Positions 1 through 7,919 of a DNA stretch of 64,000 nt are shown here, one piece after another. Source of the stretch: Micromonospora violae (lineage in GTDB: Bacteria; Actinomycetota; Actinomycetes; Mycobacteriales; Micromonosporaceae); assembly GCF_004217135.1 (NCBI RefSeq), contig NZ_SHKK01000001.1, positions 1,860,001-1,924,000 on the forward strand, given 5' to 3'. A program made the translations under genes and the position numbers. A model generated the notes under the pieces. The model had not been told where the DNA came from and made no database searches. It saw only the letters and a program-made list of their open reading frames with translations. How positions within the stretch are numbered: the stretch's first letter is position 1; each line of letters opens with the position of its first letter.

Positions 1-1
1 G

Positions 2-466
2 CAGGCGTACGCGGCGTGGGCCGGTAAGCGTCTGCCGACGGAGGCGGAGTGGGAGAAGGCGGCCCGGTGGGATCCGACGACCGGGCGGTCGCGCCGCTAC
101 CCCTGGGGGGACGACGACCCGACCGAGGCGCACGCGAACCTCGACCAGCGTCATCTGTGGCCGGCGCCGGTGGGCGCGTACCCGGCGGGCGTCTCCCCGT
201 TGGGGGTGCACCAGCTGATCGGCGATGTCTGGGAGTGGACCTCCACCGCGTTCGGCGGGCACCCGGGGTTCACCGCGTTCCCGTACCGCGAATATTCGGA
301 GGTCTTCTTCGGCGACGACTACCGGGTGCTGCGTGGTGGCTCGTTCGGCACCGACCGTTCCGCCTGTCGGGGCACCTTCCGCAACTGGGACTATCCGATT
401 CGCCGGCAGATCTTCAGCGGGTTCCGTTGCGCCCGTGACGTGCGGCCGGACGAGTCGTACCGGTGA
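2..466 (+). CDS. egtB: Hercynine oxygenase EgtB, C-terminal part
   Basis: Partial gene, cut by the window start; about 154 codons are visible, ending at TGA 464-466. The product is the C-terminal formylglycine-generating-enzyme-like (sulfatase-modifying factor) domain of EgtB. This iron enzyme joins hercynine to gamma-glutamylcysteine (or cysteine) and oxidises the sulfur in ergothioneine synthesis. Visible hallmarks are [38 protein letters not shown] and the closing FSGFRCARD. The metal and substrate residues in the N-terminal DinB-like half lie outside. It is followed after 43 nt by egtC and then egtD, which makes EgtB much more likely than another FGE-family enzyme. Confidence 0.9.
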   Translation, partial: QAYAAWAGKRLPTEAEWEKAARWDPTTGRSRRYPWGDDDPTEAHANLDQRHLWPAPVGAYPAGVSPLGVHQLIGDVWEWTSTAFGGHPGFTAFPYREYSEVFFGDDYRVLRGGSFGTDRSACRGTFRNWDYPIRRQIFSGFRCARDVRPDESYR

Positions 467-509
467 GTCGCCGCACGACCGGCGGCCCGGCGGCGGGCCG
501 GGGGCGCTG

Positions 510-1286
510 ATGTGTCGCCACCTGGCCTATCTGGGGCCGCCGGTCACCCTGGCCGAGGTGTTGTTCGATCCGCCGCATTCGTTGGTGCGGCAGTCCTGGG
601 CTCCGCGCGACATGCGCGGCGGCGGGACGATCAACGCCGACGGGTTCGGTGTCGGCTGGTACCCGGGGGAGGGTGAGCCGGTGCGGTACCGGCGGGCGCA
701 GCCGATCTGGAGTGACCCGACCATCGCCCAGCTCGCGGCGGTGACCCGTAGCGCGGCGGTGGTGGCGGCGGTGCGCTCGGCCACGGTCGGGATGGCGGTG
801 CTCGACGGTGCCGCCGCGCCCTTCGCGCAGGGGCGGTGGCTGTTCAGCCACAACGGTGTCATCCGTGGCTGGCCGGATTCGATGGTGCCGCTGGCCGCCG
901 CTCTGCCGGTGCGTGACCTGCTCACCCTGGACGCCGCCACCGACTCGGCGTTGCTGTGGGCGTTGGTGCGGCATCGGTTGCGCGCTGGCGTCGACGCGGG
1001 CGAGGCGGTGGGGCGGACGGTGACCGACGTCGCCGCCGCCGCGCCCGGGTCGCGGCTCAACGTGCTGCTCACCGACGGGCACCGGGTGGTGGCCAGTGTG
1101 GTGGGGCACGCGTTGTCGGTTCGCAAGACGCCGGGTTCGGTGCTGCTCGCCTCCGAGCCACACGACGACGATCCCGGGTGGCGGTCGGTGCCGGAGGGGC
1201 ACCTCGTCGTCGCCACCGCGGACGAGATGCGGGTACGTCCACTGCCGACCCCGGTGCGCCGCGCCGGGCGGGCCGGCGACGGTTGA
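510..1286 (+). CDS. egtC: Gamma-glutamyl-hercynylcysteine sulfoxide hydrolase EgtC
   Basis: 258 aa class II glutamine amidotransferase. The start ATG 510 is fixed by the N-terminal MCRHLAYLG: after Met removal Cys2 is the nucleophile of this Ntn-hydrolase family. NADGFGVGWY and the internal WLFSHNG are the usual substrate-pocket motifs. In ergothioneine synthesis EgtC removes the gamma-glutamyl group from the sulfoxide made by EgtB. It lies in the same operon as egtB (43 nt gap) and egtD (20 nt gap), which separates it from unrelated amidotransferases. It is cytoplasmic, with no signal peptide. Confidence 0.93.
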   Translation: MCRHLAYLGPPVTLAEVLFDPPHSLVRQSWAPRDMRGGGTINADGFGVGWYPGEGEPVRYRRAQPIWSDPTIAQLAAVTRSAAVVAAVRSATVGMAVLDGAAAPFAQGRWLFSHNGVIRGWPDSMVPLAAALPVRDLLTLDAATDSALLWALVRHRLRAGVDAGEAVGRTVTDVAAAAPGSRLNVLLTDGHRVVASVVGHALSVRKTPGSVLLASEPHDDDPGWRSVPEGHLVVATADEMRVRPLPTPVRRAGRAGDG

Positions 1287-1306
1287 TCGAACAGAGGAGC
1301 GAACCG

Positions 1307-2272
1307 ATGACGGCGGAACCCCTGGAGGTCTACCTCGAAGAGGGTGACCTGGAGCGCGGCCTGCGCGACGATGTCCGGGCCGGGCTGAGCGCCGGGCCGA
1401 AGTGGTTGCCACCGAAGTGGTTCTACGACGCCCGGGGCAGCGAGCTGTTCGAGGAGATCACCCGGCTGCCCGAGTACTATCCGACCCGGGCCGAGCGGGC
1501 CGTGCTGGCCGCGCACGCGCCCGACATCGCGGCGCTGACCGGGGCGAAGACGCTCATCGAGTTGGGTTCCGGTTCGTCGGAGAAGACCCGCCTGCTGCTG
1601 GACGCCTTCACCCGTCGGGGTGGGCTGGGCACGTTCGTTCCGCTCGACGTGTCGGTCAGCGCGCTGCGCGGTTCCACCGCCCAGATCGCCGCCGACTATC
1701 CCGGCCTGCGGGTGCGGGGCATCGTGGGGGACTTCACCCGGCAGTTGGATCGGTTGCCCACCGGCGGCCAGCGTCTGGTGGTGTTCCTCGGCGGCACCAT
1801 CGGCAACCTGTTGCCCGCCGAGCGGGCTGAGTTCCTCACGGCGATGCGCGCCGCGCTGGAGGTCGGTGACTGGCTGTTGCTCGGTACGGACCTGGTGAAG
1901 GACCCGTCGGTGATCGTGCCCGCGTACGACGACGCGGCCGGGATCACCGCCGAGTTCAACCGCAACGTGCTGCACGTGATCAATCGTGAGTTGGGCGCCG
2001 ACTTCGACCCGTCCGCGTTCGCGCATGTCGCCGTCTGGAACGCCGAGCACGAGTGGATCGAGATGCGGTTGCGGGCGACTCGGCCGATGCGCGTGCGGGT
2101 GCTGGGGCTGACTGTCGATTTCGCGGCGGGGGAGGAGCTGCGTACCGAGGTCTCGGCGAAGTTCCATCGGGAGGGGATCGCCGCGGAGCTGGCCTCGGCC
2201 GGCTTCGCCACGGCGGAGTTCTGGACCGATCCGGACGCGCTCTTCGGTGTCACGCTGGCGCGGGCGCGGTGA
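1307..2272 (+). CDS. egtD: L-histidine N-alpha-methyltransferase EgtD
   Basis: 321 aa, near the family's usual 320. Start ATG 1307 has a good ribosome site (AGAGGAGCG). EgtD trimethylates histidine with S-adenosylmethionine to give hercynine, the first step of ergothioneine synthesis. KWFYDARGSELFEEIT and LPEYYPTR form the conserved N-terminus, IELGSGSSEKTRLLL is the SAM-binding loop, and FLGGTIGNL is the second signature of the family. It is last in the visible egtB-egtC-egtD operon. egtA, if clustered, would be upstream of the window, and no egtE follows. Confidence 0.95.
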   Translation: MTAEPLEVYLEEGDLERGLRDDVRAGLSAGPKWLPPKWFYDARGSELFEEITRLPEYYPTRAERAVLAAHAPDIAALTGAKTLIELGSGSSEKTRLLLDAFTRRGGLGTFVPLDVSVSALRGSTAQIAADYPGLRVRGIVGDFTRQLDRLPTGGQRLVVFLGGTIGNLLPAERAEFLTAMRAALEVGDWLLLGTDLVKDPSVIVPAYDDAAGITAEFNRNVLHVINRELGADFDPSAFAHVAVWNAEHEWIEMRLRATRPMRVRVLGLTVDFAAGEELRTEVSAKFHREGIAAELASAGFATAEFWTDPDALFGVTLARAR

Positions 2273-2310
2273 GCCTGTTCACCCGACCCGGCCGGTCCGG
2301 GTGGTGATCC

Positions 2311-2456
2311 GATAGGCTGGCCGCGCGAAGGGGAGTAGCCCCCAATGTCGTGGTCGACATACTGGTGCGTTCCGCATCCGGCCACGCGGCCCCGGTTTCC
2401 GGGGCGGGCGAGACCTTCGACTCAGGCTGTTGCAGCCGGGTCGAGGGCGCCCCTGT
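2311..2456 (+). promoter_or_regulatory. yybP-ykoY (manganese) riboswitch with promoter -10
   Basis: The conserved core of the yybP-ykoY class is present in order: GGGGAGTAGCC at 2330-2340, GTCGACATACTGG near 2353-2365 and GGCGAGACCTT near 2407-2417. The closing strand CCCCT at 2450-2454 can pair with AGGGG at 2329-2333. These blocks match the E. coli mntP and alx leaders as I recall them. A -10-like GATAGGCT lies at 2311-2318. The leader ends 31 nt before the GDT1-family gene, which belongs to a family known to follow this Mn2+-sensing RNA. Exact edges are approximate. Confidence 0.88.
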
Positions 2457-2487
2457 ACCTCCTCCCGGCGTGAACGGGAAGGACGTC

Positions 2488-3075
2488 ATGGAGGGATTTT
2501 TCGCCGCGCTGGTCGTCAGCTTCGGCGTCATCTTCGTCGCCGAGCTGGGGGACAAGTCCCAGCTGATGGCGCTGACCTTCGCCACGCGGTTCAAACCGAT
2601 CCCGGTGCTGATCGGCATCACGATCGCCACCGCGGTGGTGCACCTGGCGTCGGTCGCGATCGGTGTGGGTCTCGGGGCGGTGCTGCCGACCGAGTGGATC
2701 TCCCTGGTGGCCGGCGTGGCGTTCCTCGGGTTCGGTGCGTGGACGCTACGTGGGGACAAGCTCACCGAGGAGGAGAAGCGCAAGGCCGAGAAGACCAACA
2801 AGACCGCGCTGGTGGCGGTGTCGGTGGCGTTCTTCCTCGCCGAGTTGGGTGACAAGACGATGCTCGCCACGATCACGCTCGCCACCAAGTACGGCTGGTT
2901 CGGCACCTGGCTCGGCTCCACCATCGGCATGGTGGCCGCGGACGCGCTGGCCATCATGGTCGGCCGGATGCTCGGTCGGCGGCTGCCGGAGAAGACCATC
3001 AAGTACGGTGCGGCGATCCTCTTCGCCATCTCCGGTCTCTGGCTGATCCTGGAGGCGGTGAACGAGCTGACGTGA
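2488..3075 (+). CDS. GDT1/TMEM165 (UPF0016) family manganese transporter
   Basis: 195 aa integral membrane protein with about six TM helices in two homologous halves. Each half carries the family signature E-x-G-D-K-[S/T]: ELGDKS at residues 19-24 and ELGDKT at 119-124, exactly 100 residues apart. A charged cytosolic linker (EEEKRKAEKT) separates the halves. Family members move Mn2+ (or Ca2+) against H+. The riboswitch directly upstream supports Mn2+ export as the role. Start ATG 2488 is chosen because upstream in-frame codons lie inside the riboswitch. Confidence 0.9.
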   Translation: MEGFFAALVVSFGVIFVAELGDKSQLMALTFATRFKPIPVLIGITIATAVVHLASVAIGVGLGAVLPTEWISLVAGVAFLGFGAWTLRGDKLTEEEKRKAEKTNKTALVAVSVAFFLAELGDKTMLATITLATKYGWFGTWLGSTIGMVAADALAIMVGRMLGRRLPEKTIKYGAAILFAISGLWLILEAVNELT

Positions 3076-3111
3076 GGGCCTAGCTGCACCGAGGGCGGGT
3101 AACGGCCCGGG

Positions 3112-3474
3112 GTGGAGCCGGCCGAGTTGTTGCGCCAGGGCGATCAGGTGCTGGTTGCCGTGGTGGAGGTGGCCGGCGCGCTGGTGATCTTCGTGGGCGC
3201 GGTGTGGGCGGCGGTGCGGTTCGTGGTCGAGGGGCTGCGACACCGCAGTGCCGCCCGTTTCACGCCGATCCGGCTCTCCCTGGGTCGCTTTCTGACGCTC
3301 GGTCTGGAATTCCAGCTGGCGGCCGACGTGCTGCGTACGGCGGTGTCCCCGTCGTTCACGCAGATCGGCCAACTCGCCGCGATCGCCACGATCCGGACGG
3401 CGTTGAACTACTTTCTCGGCCGCGAGATCCGTCAGGAGCAGCGTCAGGTGGCCGAGGGGGAGCGGCGCGCGTGA
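3112..3474 (+). CDS. DUF1622 family membrane protein
   Basis: 120 aa from GTG 3112. It has an N-terminal TM segment (VEVAGALVIFVGAVWAAV) and a basic, helical middle (IRLSLGRFLTLGLEFQLAADVL). A further hydrophobic stretch (IGQLAAIATIRTALNYFLG) precedes a charged tail. Length and the LxLGLEFxLAADVLRT block fit DUF1622, whose function is unknown. The stop overlaps the start of the next gene, so the two are probably translated together as a membrane pair. Confidence 0.75.
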   Translation: MEPAELLRQGDQVLVAVVEVAGALVIFVGAVWAAVRFVVEGLRHRSAARFTPIRLSLGRFLTLGLEFQLAADVLRTAVSPSFTQIGQLAAIATIRTALNYFLGREIRQEQRQVAEGERRA

Positions 3475-3794
3475 TGGGCGCTCTGGTCACGGCGGTCACC
3501 GCCCTGGCGCTGGTCGCCGGGGTGGTCACCACGCTCACGACGAGAGCCCTGCGCAGCGGCGTGCGGATCCTGCTGGACGTGCTCACCGCGGCCGGGGTGC
3601 TCCGGCTCGCGGGCGAGCCGGGTTGGAGCGGCCTGGCCGGTGCGGCGGCGATCATCGTCCTGCGTCAGGTGCTCGGCATGGCGCTGAGCAGGCCACCACC
3701 ATGGTCCGGTCGACAATCCCCGGCGCCCTGCGCCGACGACGATCACCACCTACCGTTGGCGTCAACAGGTGAAGCGGGAAAAGCGGGAGGATGA
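3474..3794 (+). CDS. Small hydrophobic membrane protein, partner of DUF1622
   Basis: 106 aa from ATG 3474, which overlaps the TGA of the DUF1622 gene (sequence GTGATG). Two or three hydrophobic segments fill residues 1-83. The last 25 or so residues are polar and low complexity (RPPPWSGRQSPAP) and look unconstrained. No family is recognised. The overlap argues for co-translation with the upstream gene. Its end lies only 5 nt before the next start. Confidence 0.55.
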   Translation: MGALVTAVTALALVAGVVTTLTTRALRSGVRILLDVLTAAGVLRLAGEPGWSGLAGAAAIIVLRQVLGMALSRPPPWSGRQSPAPCADDDHHLPLASTGEAGKAGG

Positions 3795-3798
3795 TCAC

Positions 3799-3996
3799 AT
3801 GAGCCGGCACGACGAACCGAACGAGTACGGCTTCTCCGGCGCTGGCACCGCTCCGGAGCCGCCGCCCGGCGGGAAGCCCGACGAGCAGGATCGCGTCGAG
3901 GCGGTGGCGGTGCCGGGCGATGACCTCACCGGGCCGGCGGCCGAGGCGCTGGCCGAGGAGACCGAGGACCTGCCGCCGGCCGAACGTCGTCAGTGA
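3799..3996 (+). CDS. Hypothetical acidic small protein
   Basis: 65 aa from ATG 3799 with a GGGAGG ribosome site at 3785-3790. The protein is acidic, rich in Pro/Gly/Glu, has no hydrophobic core and is probably disordered. No family is recognised. It is last in the short run of genes after the GDT1 gene and is convergent with nhaA (23 nt apart). Confidence 0.5.
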   Translation: MSRHDEPNEYGFSGAGTAPEPPPGGKPDEQDRVEAVAVPGDDLTGPAAEALAEETEDLPPAERRQ

Positions 3997-4018
3997 CCGG
4001 GGTTCGGCGCGCCGGCCT

Positions 4019-5413
4019 TCACCGGGCGTCGGGGTTTTGGTAGACGTCGGGTACGCCGTCCCGGTCGGCGTCCAGCTGTTCCCGCTGGGCCACCATCCGG
4101 TACGCCGCGTTGCGGCGGACGAGCACGGTCGCGGCCAGCCCGGCGGAGATCACCGAGCCGAGCAGCACGGCCGCCTTGACCCGGTCGTCGGCCGTGCTGC
4201 CGGCCCCGAAGGCCAGGTCGCCGATGAGCAGCGAGACGGTGAACCCGATCCCGGCCAGCAGGGCGATCCCGAGCAGGTCGGCCCAGGTGATGTCCTCGTC
4301 GAGTTCGGCGCGAGTGAACCGGGCGAGCAGGTACGTCGAGCCGAGGATGCCGATGCTCTTGCCGAACACCAGAGCGGCGACGATGGCGATCACGATCGGG
4401 TCGCTCAGCAGGGCGCCGAGGTCGGTGCCGCGCAGGGTGACTCCGGCGGCGAACAGGGCGAAGATCGGCACCGCGACGCCGGCTGACACCGGCCGCCAGC
4501 GATGCTCCAGGTGCGCGGCGAGCCCACCCTCGCCGGCCTGCGCGTCGCCGCTGGCCGACTGGTCGCTGCCGGTCACGTGGTTGCCGCTGGCCGACTGGTC
4601 GCCGCTCGCCGGCCGGCGAGCGAGCACCGGGACGGTGAAGCCGAGCAGGACACCCGCCACCGTGGCGTGCACCCCCGAGGCGTGCATCAGTGTCCAGGCG
4701 GCGATCGCGAGGGGGATCAGCGCCCACCACCAGGTCCGTCCCCGCTGCACCAGCACCGCGAAGAGTCCGATCGGCGCCAACGCGGCGAGCAGCGGAATCA
4801 GTTGGAAGTCAGCGGTGTAGAAGATCGCGATGATGGTGATGGCGAACAGGTCGTCGACCACCGCGAGGGTGAGCAGGAATGCGCGTAGGCCCTGCGGCAG
4901 GTGTGAGCTGACCACCGCGAGCACGGCGAGCGCGAAGGCGATGTCGGTGGCGGTCGGAATGGCCCATCCGCGCAGGCCCGCCCCGCCCGCGCTCAGGATC
5001 ACCGAAACATAGATCAGCGCCGGCAGCAGCATCCCGCCGAGGGCGGCCACGACCGGAAGCGCGGCCCGGCGCGGGTCGCGGAGGTCACCGGCGACGAACT
5101 CCCGTTTGAGCTCCAGGCCCACCACGAAGAAGAAGATGGCCAGCAGGCCGTCCGCCGCCCACGTGGCCAGGTCCAGGTCGAGGTGCCAGGGCGCGCCGGG
5201 CCAGGGCACGACATGACCGAGCCGGGTGTACGAGTCGGACCACGGGGAGTTGGCCCAGATCAGCGCGATGACGGCGCCGACCAGCAGCAGTGCGCCGCCG
5301 ACCGTCTCGGTACGCAGCACGTCGGCCAGGTGCCGGGCCTGTGGCCAGGATGAGCGGGAGAACAGCCGAATCTTCGGCGGACGTGGCCCGGTTGATGGGG
5401 TGCGGGAGGTCAT
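4019..5413 (-). CDS. nhaA: Na+/H+ antiporter NhaA
   Basis: 464 aa inner-membrane antiporter that exchanges Na+ or Li+ for H+ and sets pH and sodium tolerance. Landmarks in order: WANSPW near the N-terminus, [12 protein letters not shown] in TM2, [15 protein letters not shown] (ion-site Asp) and [15 protein letters not shown], which holds the catalytic Asp pair of the family. A cytosolic linker contains an in-frame 36-nt repeat (4547-4566 and 4583-4602) giving repeated DQSASG. The C-terminal tail after the last TM ends in [11 protein letters not shown], a calcium-binding-like D-x-D-x-D-G loop not typical of NhaA. Divergent from the exopolysaccharide kinase. Confidence 0.93.
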   Translation of the reverse strand: MTSRTPSTGPRPPKIRLFSRSSWPQARHLADVLRTETVGGALLLVGAVIALIWANSPWSDSYTRLGHVVPWPGAPWHLDLDLATWAADGLLAIFFFVVGLELKREFVAGDLRDPRRAALPVVAALGGMLLPALIYVSVILSAGGAGLRGWAIPTATDIAFALAVLAVVSSHLPQGLRAFLLTLAVVDDLFAITIIAIFYTADFQLIPLLAALAPIGLFAVLVQRGRTWWWALIPLAIAAWTLMHASGVHATVAGVLLGFTVPVLARRPASGDQSASGNHVTGSDQSASGDAQAGEGGLAAHLEHRWRPVSAGVAVPIFALFAAGVTLRGTDLGALLSDPIVIAIVAALVFGKSIGILGSTYLLARFTRAELDEDITWADLLGIALLAGIGFTVSLLIGDLAFGAGSTADDRVKAAVLLGSVISAGLAATVLVRRNAAYRMVAQREQLDADRDGVPDVYQNPDAR

Positions 5414-5737
5414 CTGTGGGGTTCACCTAGGGGAGTCGGGACGGCAGGAATCCACTCGCCGACCAGACTTCCCGGCACACCACCGTAGACCCTATCCGGC
5501 GGCGAGGTCGGCGGCCGACGCTGGGCCGATCGGACGCCTCAGATCGGACTTCGACTTTTTTCCCCGTTGTCGCCGCAGCCGAATGGGCGTTTGTCGGGTT
5601 GGTCAAGCGGGCGCACATCTCGCCGTCGGAAAATGCATAACTCCGGACATAAGCCGCATGAGCCGCTTTAATGGTTTCACGAGTTTAGAGACGACCTTGG
5701 GGGTTTTCGTGAAGTTCTTTGCCGTAACCGGACCGGC
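5414..5737. other. Divergent intergenic region, AT-richer
   Basis: 324 nt between nhaA (minus) and the polysaccharide kinase gene (plus). The right part, about 5620-5730, is clearly richer in A and T than its surroundings (for example AAATGCATAACTCC and GAGCCGCTTTAATGGTTTC). That fits a regulated promoter region for the exopolysaccharide cluster. I see no convincing -35/-10 pair, and no RNA gene or complete small gene. Confidence 0.5.
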
Positions 5738-5752
5738 ATGGGGGCGCTCCTG

Positions 5753-7216
5753 ATGGACCTGCTCCGCCATTTGCGCCACGTGCGTCGGCACTGGTGGGTC
5801 GCGCTGGTCACGGTCATGGTGGCTCTCGGCGTCTCGGCGTTTCTGACCGTACGGGCCCAACCCCGATACGTCGCCTCGGTGACCTTCTTCGTCACCACCC
5901 CCAACACCGGCGTCACCGACGCCTACCAGGGTGGGCTCTTCCTTCAACAGCGCGTCAAGTCGTACGCCGACCTGCTCAGCAGCGACCGCCTGGCGCAGAG
6001 CGTCGTGGCCGAGACACCGGTCGGCCTCACCGCCGACGAGGTGCAGCGCCGGGTGAGCACCTCCACCGAGGCCGGCACCGTGCTGCTGCGGGCGTCGGTC
6101 ACCGACACCGACCAGACCCGCGCGTTGCGGGTCACCGAGAGCCTCGCCAACAAGTTCGTCGAACTCGTACAGAAGGTCGAGACGACGCCCGAGGGCAAGG
6201 CGCCCATCAAGATTGAGGTGGTCAGCGGCCCCCGGGTCAGCGCCAACCCCGTCTCGCCGCAGCCGATCCGCAACCTCAGCCTCGGTGGCGTGATCGGCCT
6301 GATCCTCGGCATCGGCCTGGCGATCCTGCGGGGCGTCGCCGACGTCCGACTGCGCGACGCCGCCGGCCTGCAACGCGCCGCCGGCAGCCCGCTGCTCGGG
6401 GAGATCCCGTTCGAGGCCAACGCCCGCAGCGCCCCGCTGATCGTGGGCGACGCCGCCACGTCGGCGCGCGCCGAGGCGGTCCGCAAGCTGCGCACCAACC
6501 TGCGCTTCGTGGACGTCCACGAGCCGGCCCGGGTCATCGCGGTGACCAGCGCCCTGCAGGGCGAGGGCAAGACGACGCTCTCCTGCAACCTGGCCATCGC
6601 GCTGGCCGAGGCGGGCTGGCGGGTGCTGCTGGTCGACGCCGACCTGCGCCGCCCGAAGGTCGACGACTACCTGGGCCTGGACGCCGGCGTCGGACTCACC
6701 GACGTGCTGGTCGGCGACGTCAAGGTGGGCGACGTCGTGCAGCGCTGGGGCGACAAGTCGCTGCTGGTGCTGCCCAGCGGCTCGGCCCCGCCGAACCCGA
6801 GCGAACTGCTCGGCTCCAAGGCCATGTCGGACCTGCTGCTGGCGCTGCGCGAGTCGGCGGACATCGTGATCATCGACACCGCGCCGCTGCTCGCGGTGAC
6901 CGACGGCGTGGTGGTGGCCGTGCAGGCCGACGGCGCGCTGCTGGTGACCCAGCAGGGCCGTACCTCACGGACCCAGGTCGCCGCGGCGGCCCGGTCCCTG
7001 CACTCGGTCTCGGTCCGACTGCTCGGCTGTGTGCTGAACATGGCCAAGGTGGCCAAGGCCGAGGCGTACCAGTACGAGGCCTACCGGGTGGTGACCTCGA
7101 CCACCGGGGCCTCGGTGCCGGCCGACCGGGCGGCGTCCGGCCGGCACAGCGCGACCGCCGACGGGGTCAACGGCGTCCCCGACCACACCCAGGAACTCAC
7201 CCGGCTGCCCCGATGA
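5753..7216 (+). CDS. Polysaccharide co-polymerase / BY-type tyrosine kinase
   Basis: 487 aa. The N-terminal part is Wzz/CpsC-like: a TM helix at about residues 16-35, an extracellular coiled region, then a second TM around residue 175-195 (LGGVIGLILGIGLAIL). A bacterial tyrosine kinase domain follows: Walker A GEGKTTL (Lys273), Walker A' LLVDADLRRP, Walker B VIIDTAPLL. A Tyr cluster near the C-terminus (AYQYEAY) is the usual autophosphorylation site. Such proteins control chain length and export of capsular or exopolysaccharide. ATG 5753 is preferred over ATG 5738, as GGGGGCG sits just ahead of it. The 3' end overlaps the convergent phosphatase by 20 nt. Confidence 0.9.
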   Translation: MDLLRHLRHVRRHWWVALVTVMVALGVSAFLTVRAQPRYVASVTFFVTTPNTGVTDAYQGGLFLQQRVKSYADLLSSDRLAQSVVAETPVGLTADEVQRRVSTSTEAGTVLLRASVTDTDQTRALRVTESLANKFVELVQKVETTPEGKAPIKIEVVSGPRVSANPVSPQPIRNLSLGGVIGLILGIGLAILRGVADVRLRDAAGLQRAAGSPLLGEIPFEANARSAPLIVGDAATSARAEAVRKLRTNLRFVDVHEPARVIAVTSALQGEGKTTLSCNLAIALAEAGWRVLLVDADLRRPKVDDYLGLDAGVGLTDVLVGDVKVGDVVQRWGDKSLLVLPSGSAPPNPSELLGSKAMSDLLLALRESADIVIIDTAPLLAVTDGVVVAVQADGALLVTQQGRTSRTQVAAAARSLHSVSVRLLGCVLNMAKVAKAEAYQYEAYRVVTSTTGASVPADRAASGRHSATADGVNGVPDHTQELTRLPR

Positions 7217-7751
7217 GCGCGGCGAGGGGTCGTAGCGACTGTTCGATCTCCTCAGCGCAGCGTCGGAAGTCGGCCGCGGTACCGCCGATCGGGTCCCGAA
7301 GATCGTCCTCGTCCGGGGCGGTGGGTTGCAGCCGTCCCCGGGCCTGGGCGGCGGCGGCGATCGCCGCCCGCAACGGGTCGTCGGCCGAGTCGGCGGGCAG
7401 TTCGGCCGCCGCGGCCAGCCGGCCGAACTGGCGCAGTGTGAACGTCCGGTGCAGCGCCCCCGGCGCCAACGCGGTGCAGATCGAGCGTTGGCGTCGGGTG
7501 GCGGTCAGCACGAGCGTCGCGTCGACCAGGTACTCGGGGCGCAGACCCCGGGTCCGGAACGCCGCCGGGTCCGCGCCGCTCTCGGTCGCGATCTCCATGG
7601 CGTACGGGTGCATGCCCAACCCGTCGATCGCGTCGGTGCCGGCACTGGCCACCTCGACGGACTGGCCGGCCAGCAGCCGGCGGGCCAGGTACTCGGCCAT
7701 CGGCGACCGGCACAGGTTGGCGTGGCAGACGAACAACACGCGATCAGCCAT
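7197..7751 (-). CDS. Low molecular weight protein-tyrosine phosphatase
   Basis: 184 aa from ATG 7751 with a GAGAGGGG ribosome site. The P-loop CHANLCRS (Cys9, Arg15, C-x5-R) lies at the N-terminus. The general-acid loop is at EDDLRDPIGG, as in Wzb/PtpA type enzymes. Together with the tail-to-tail neighbouring BY-kinase it forms the classic kinase/phosphatase pair that tunes polysaccharide synthesis. Here the two genes are convergent and overlap at their 3' ends, which is unusual because the pair is normally co-directional. The C-terminus is slightly longer than the common 150-160 aa. Confidence 0.92.
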   Translation of the reverse strand: MADRVLFVCHANLCRSPMAEYLARRLLAGQSVEVASAGTDAIDGLGMHPYAMEIATESGADPAAFRTRGLRPEYLVDATLVLTATRRQRSICTALAPGALHRTFTLRQFGRLAAAAELPADSADDPLRAAIAAAAQARGRLQPTAPDEDDLRDPIGGTAADFRRCAEEIEQSLRPLAALIGAAG

Positions 7752-7919
7752 CGGTGCCCCTCTCATCGGTACGGACACGGGCGCCCGCACCGCGGGGGCG
7801 GTGCGTCGACGCCGGTGGCCGTGCGGGGAGGGGTTGTCGGCATCGTACGCGGGCCGGGGGCGCGCCGGTCGCGGTGCCGCGCCGGCCGCCGGAGATCCCT
7901 GTGGGACGGGGGAGAACCG

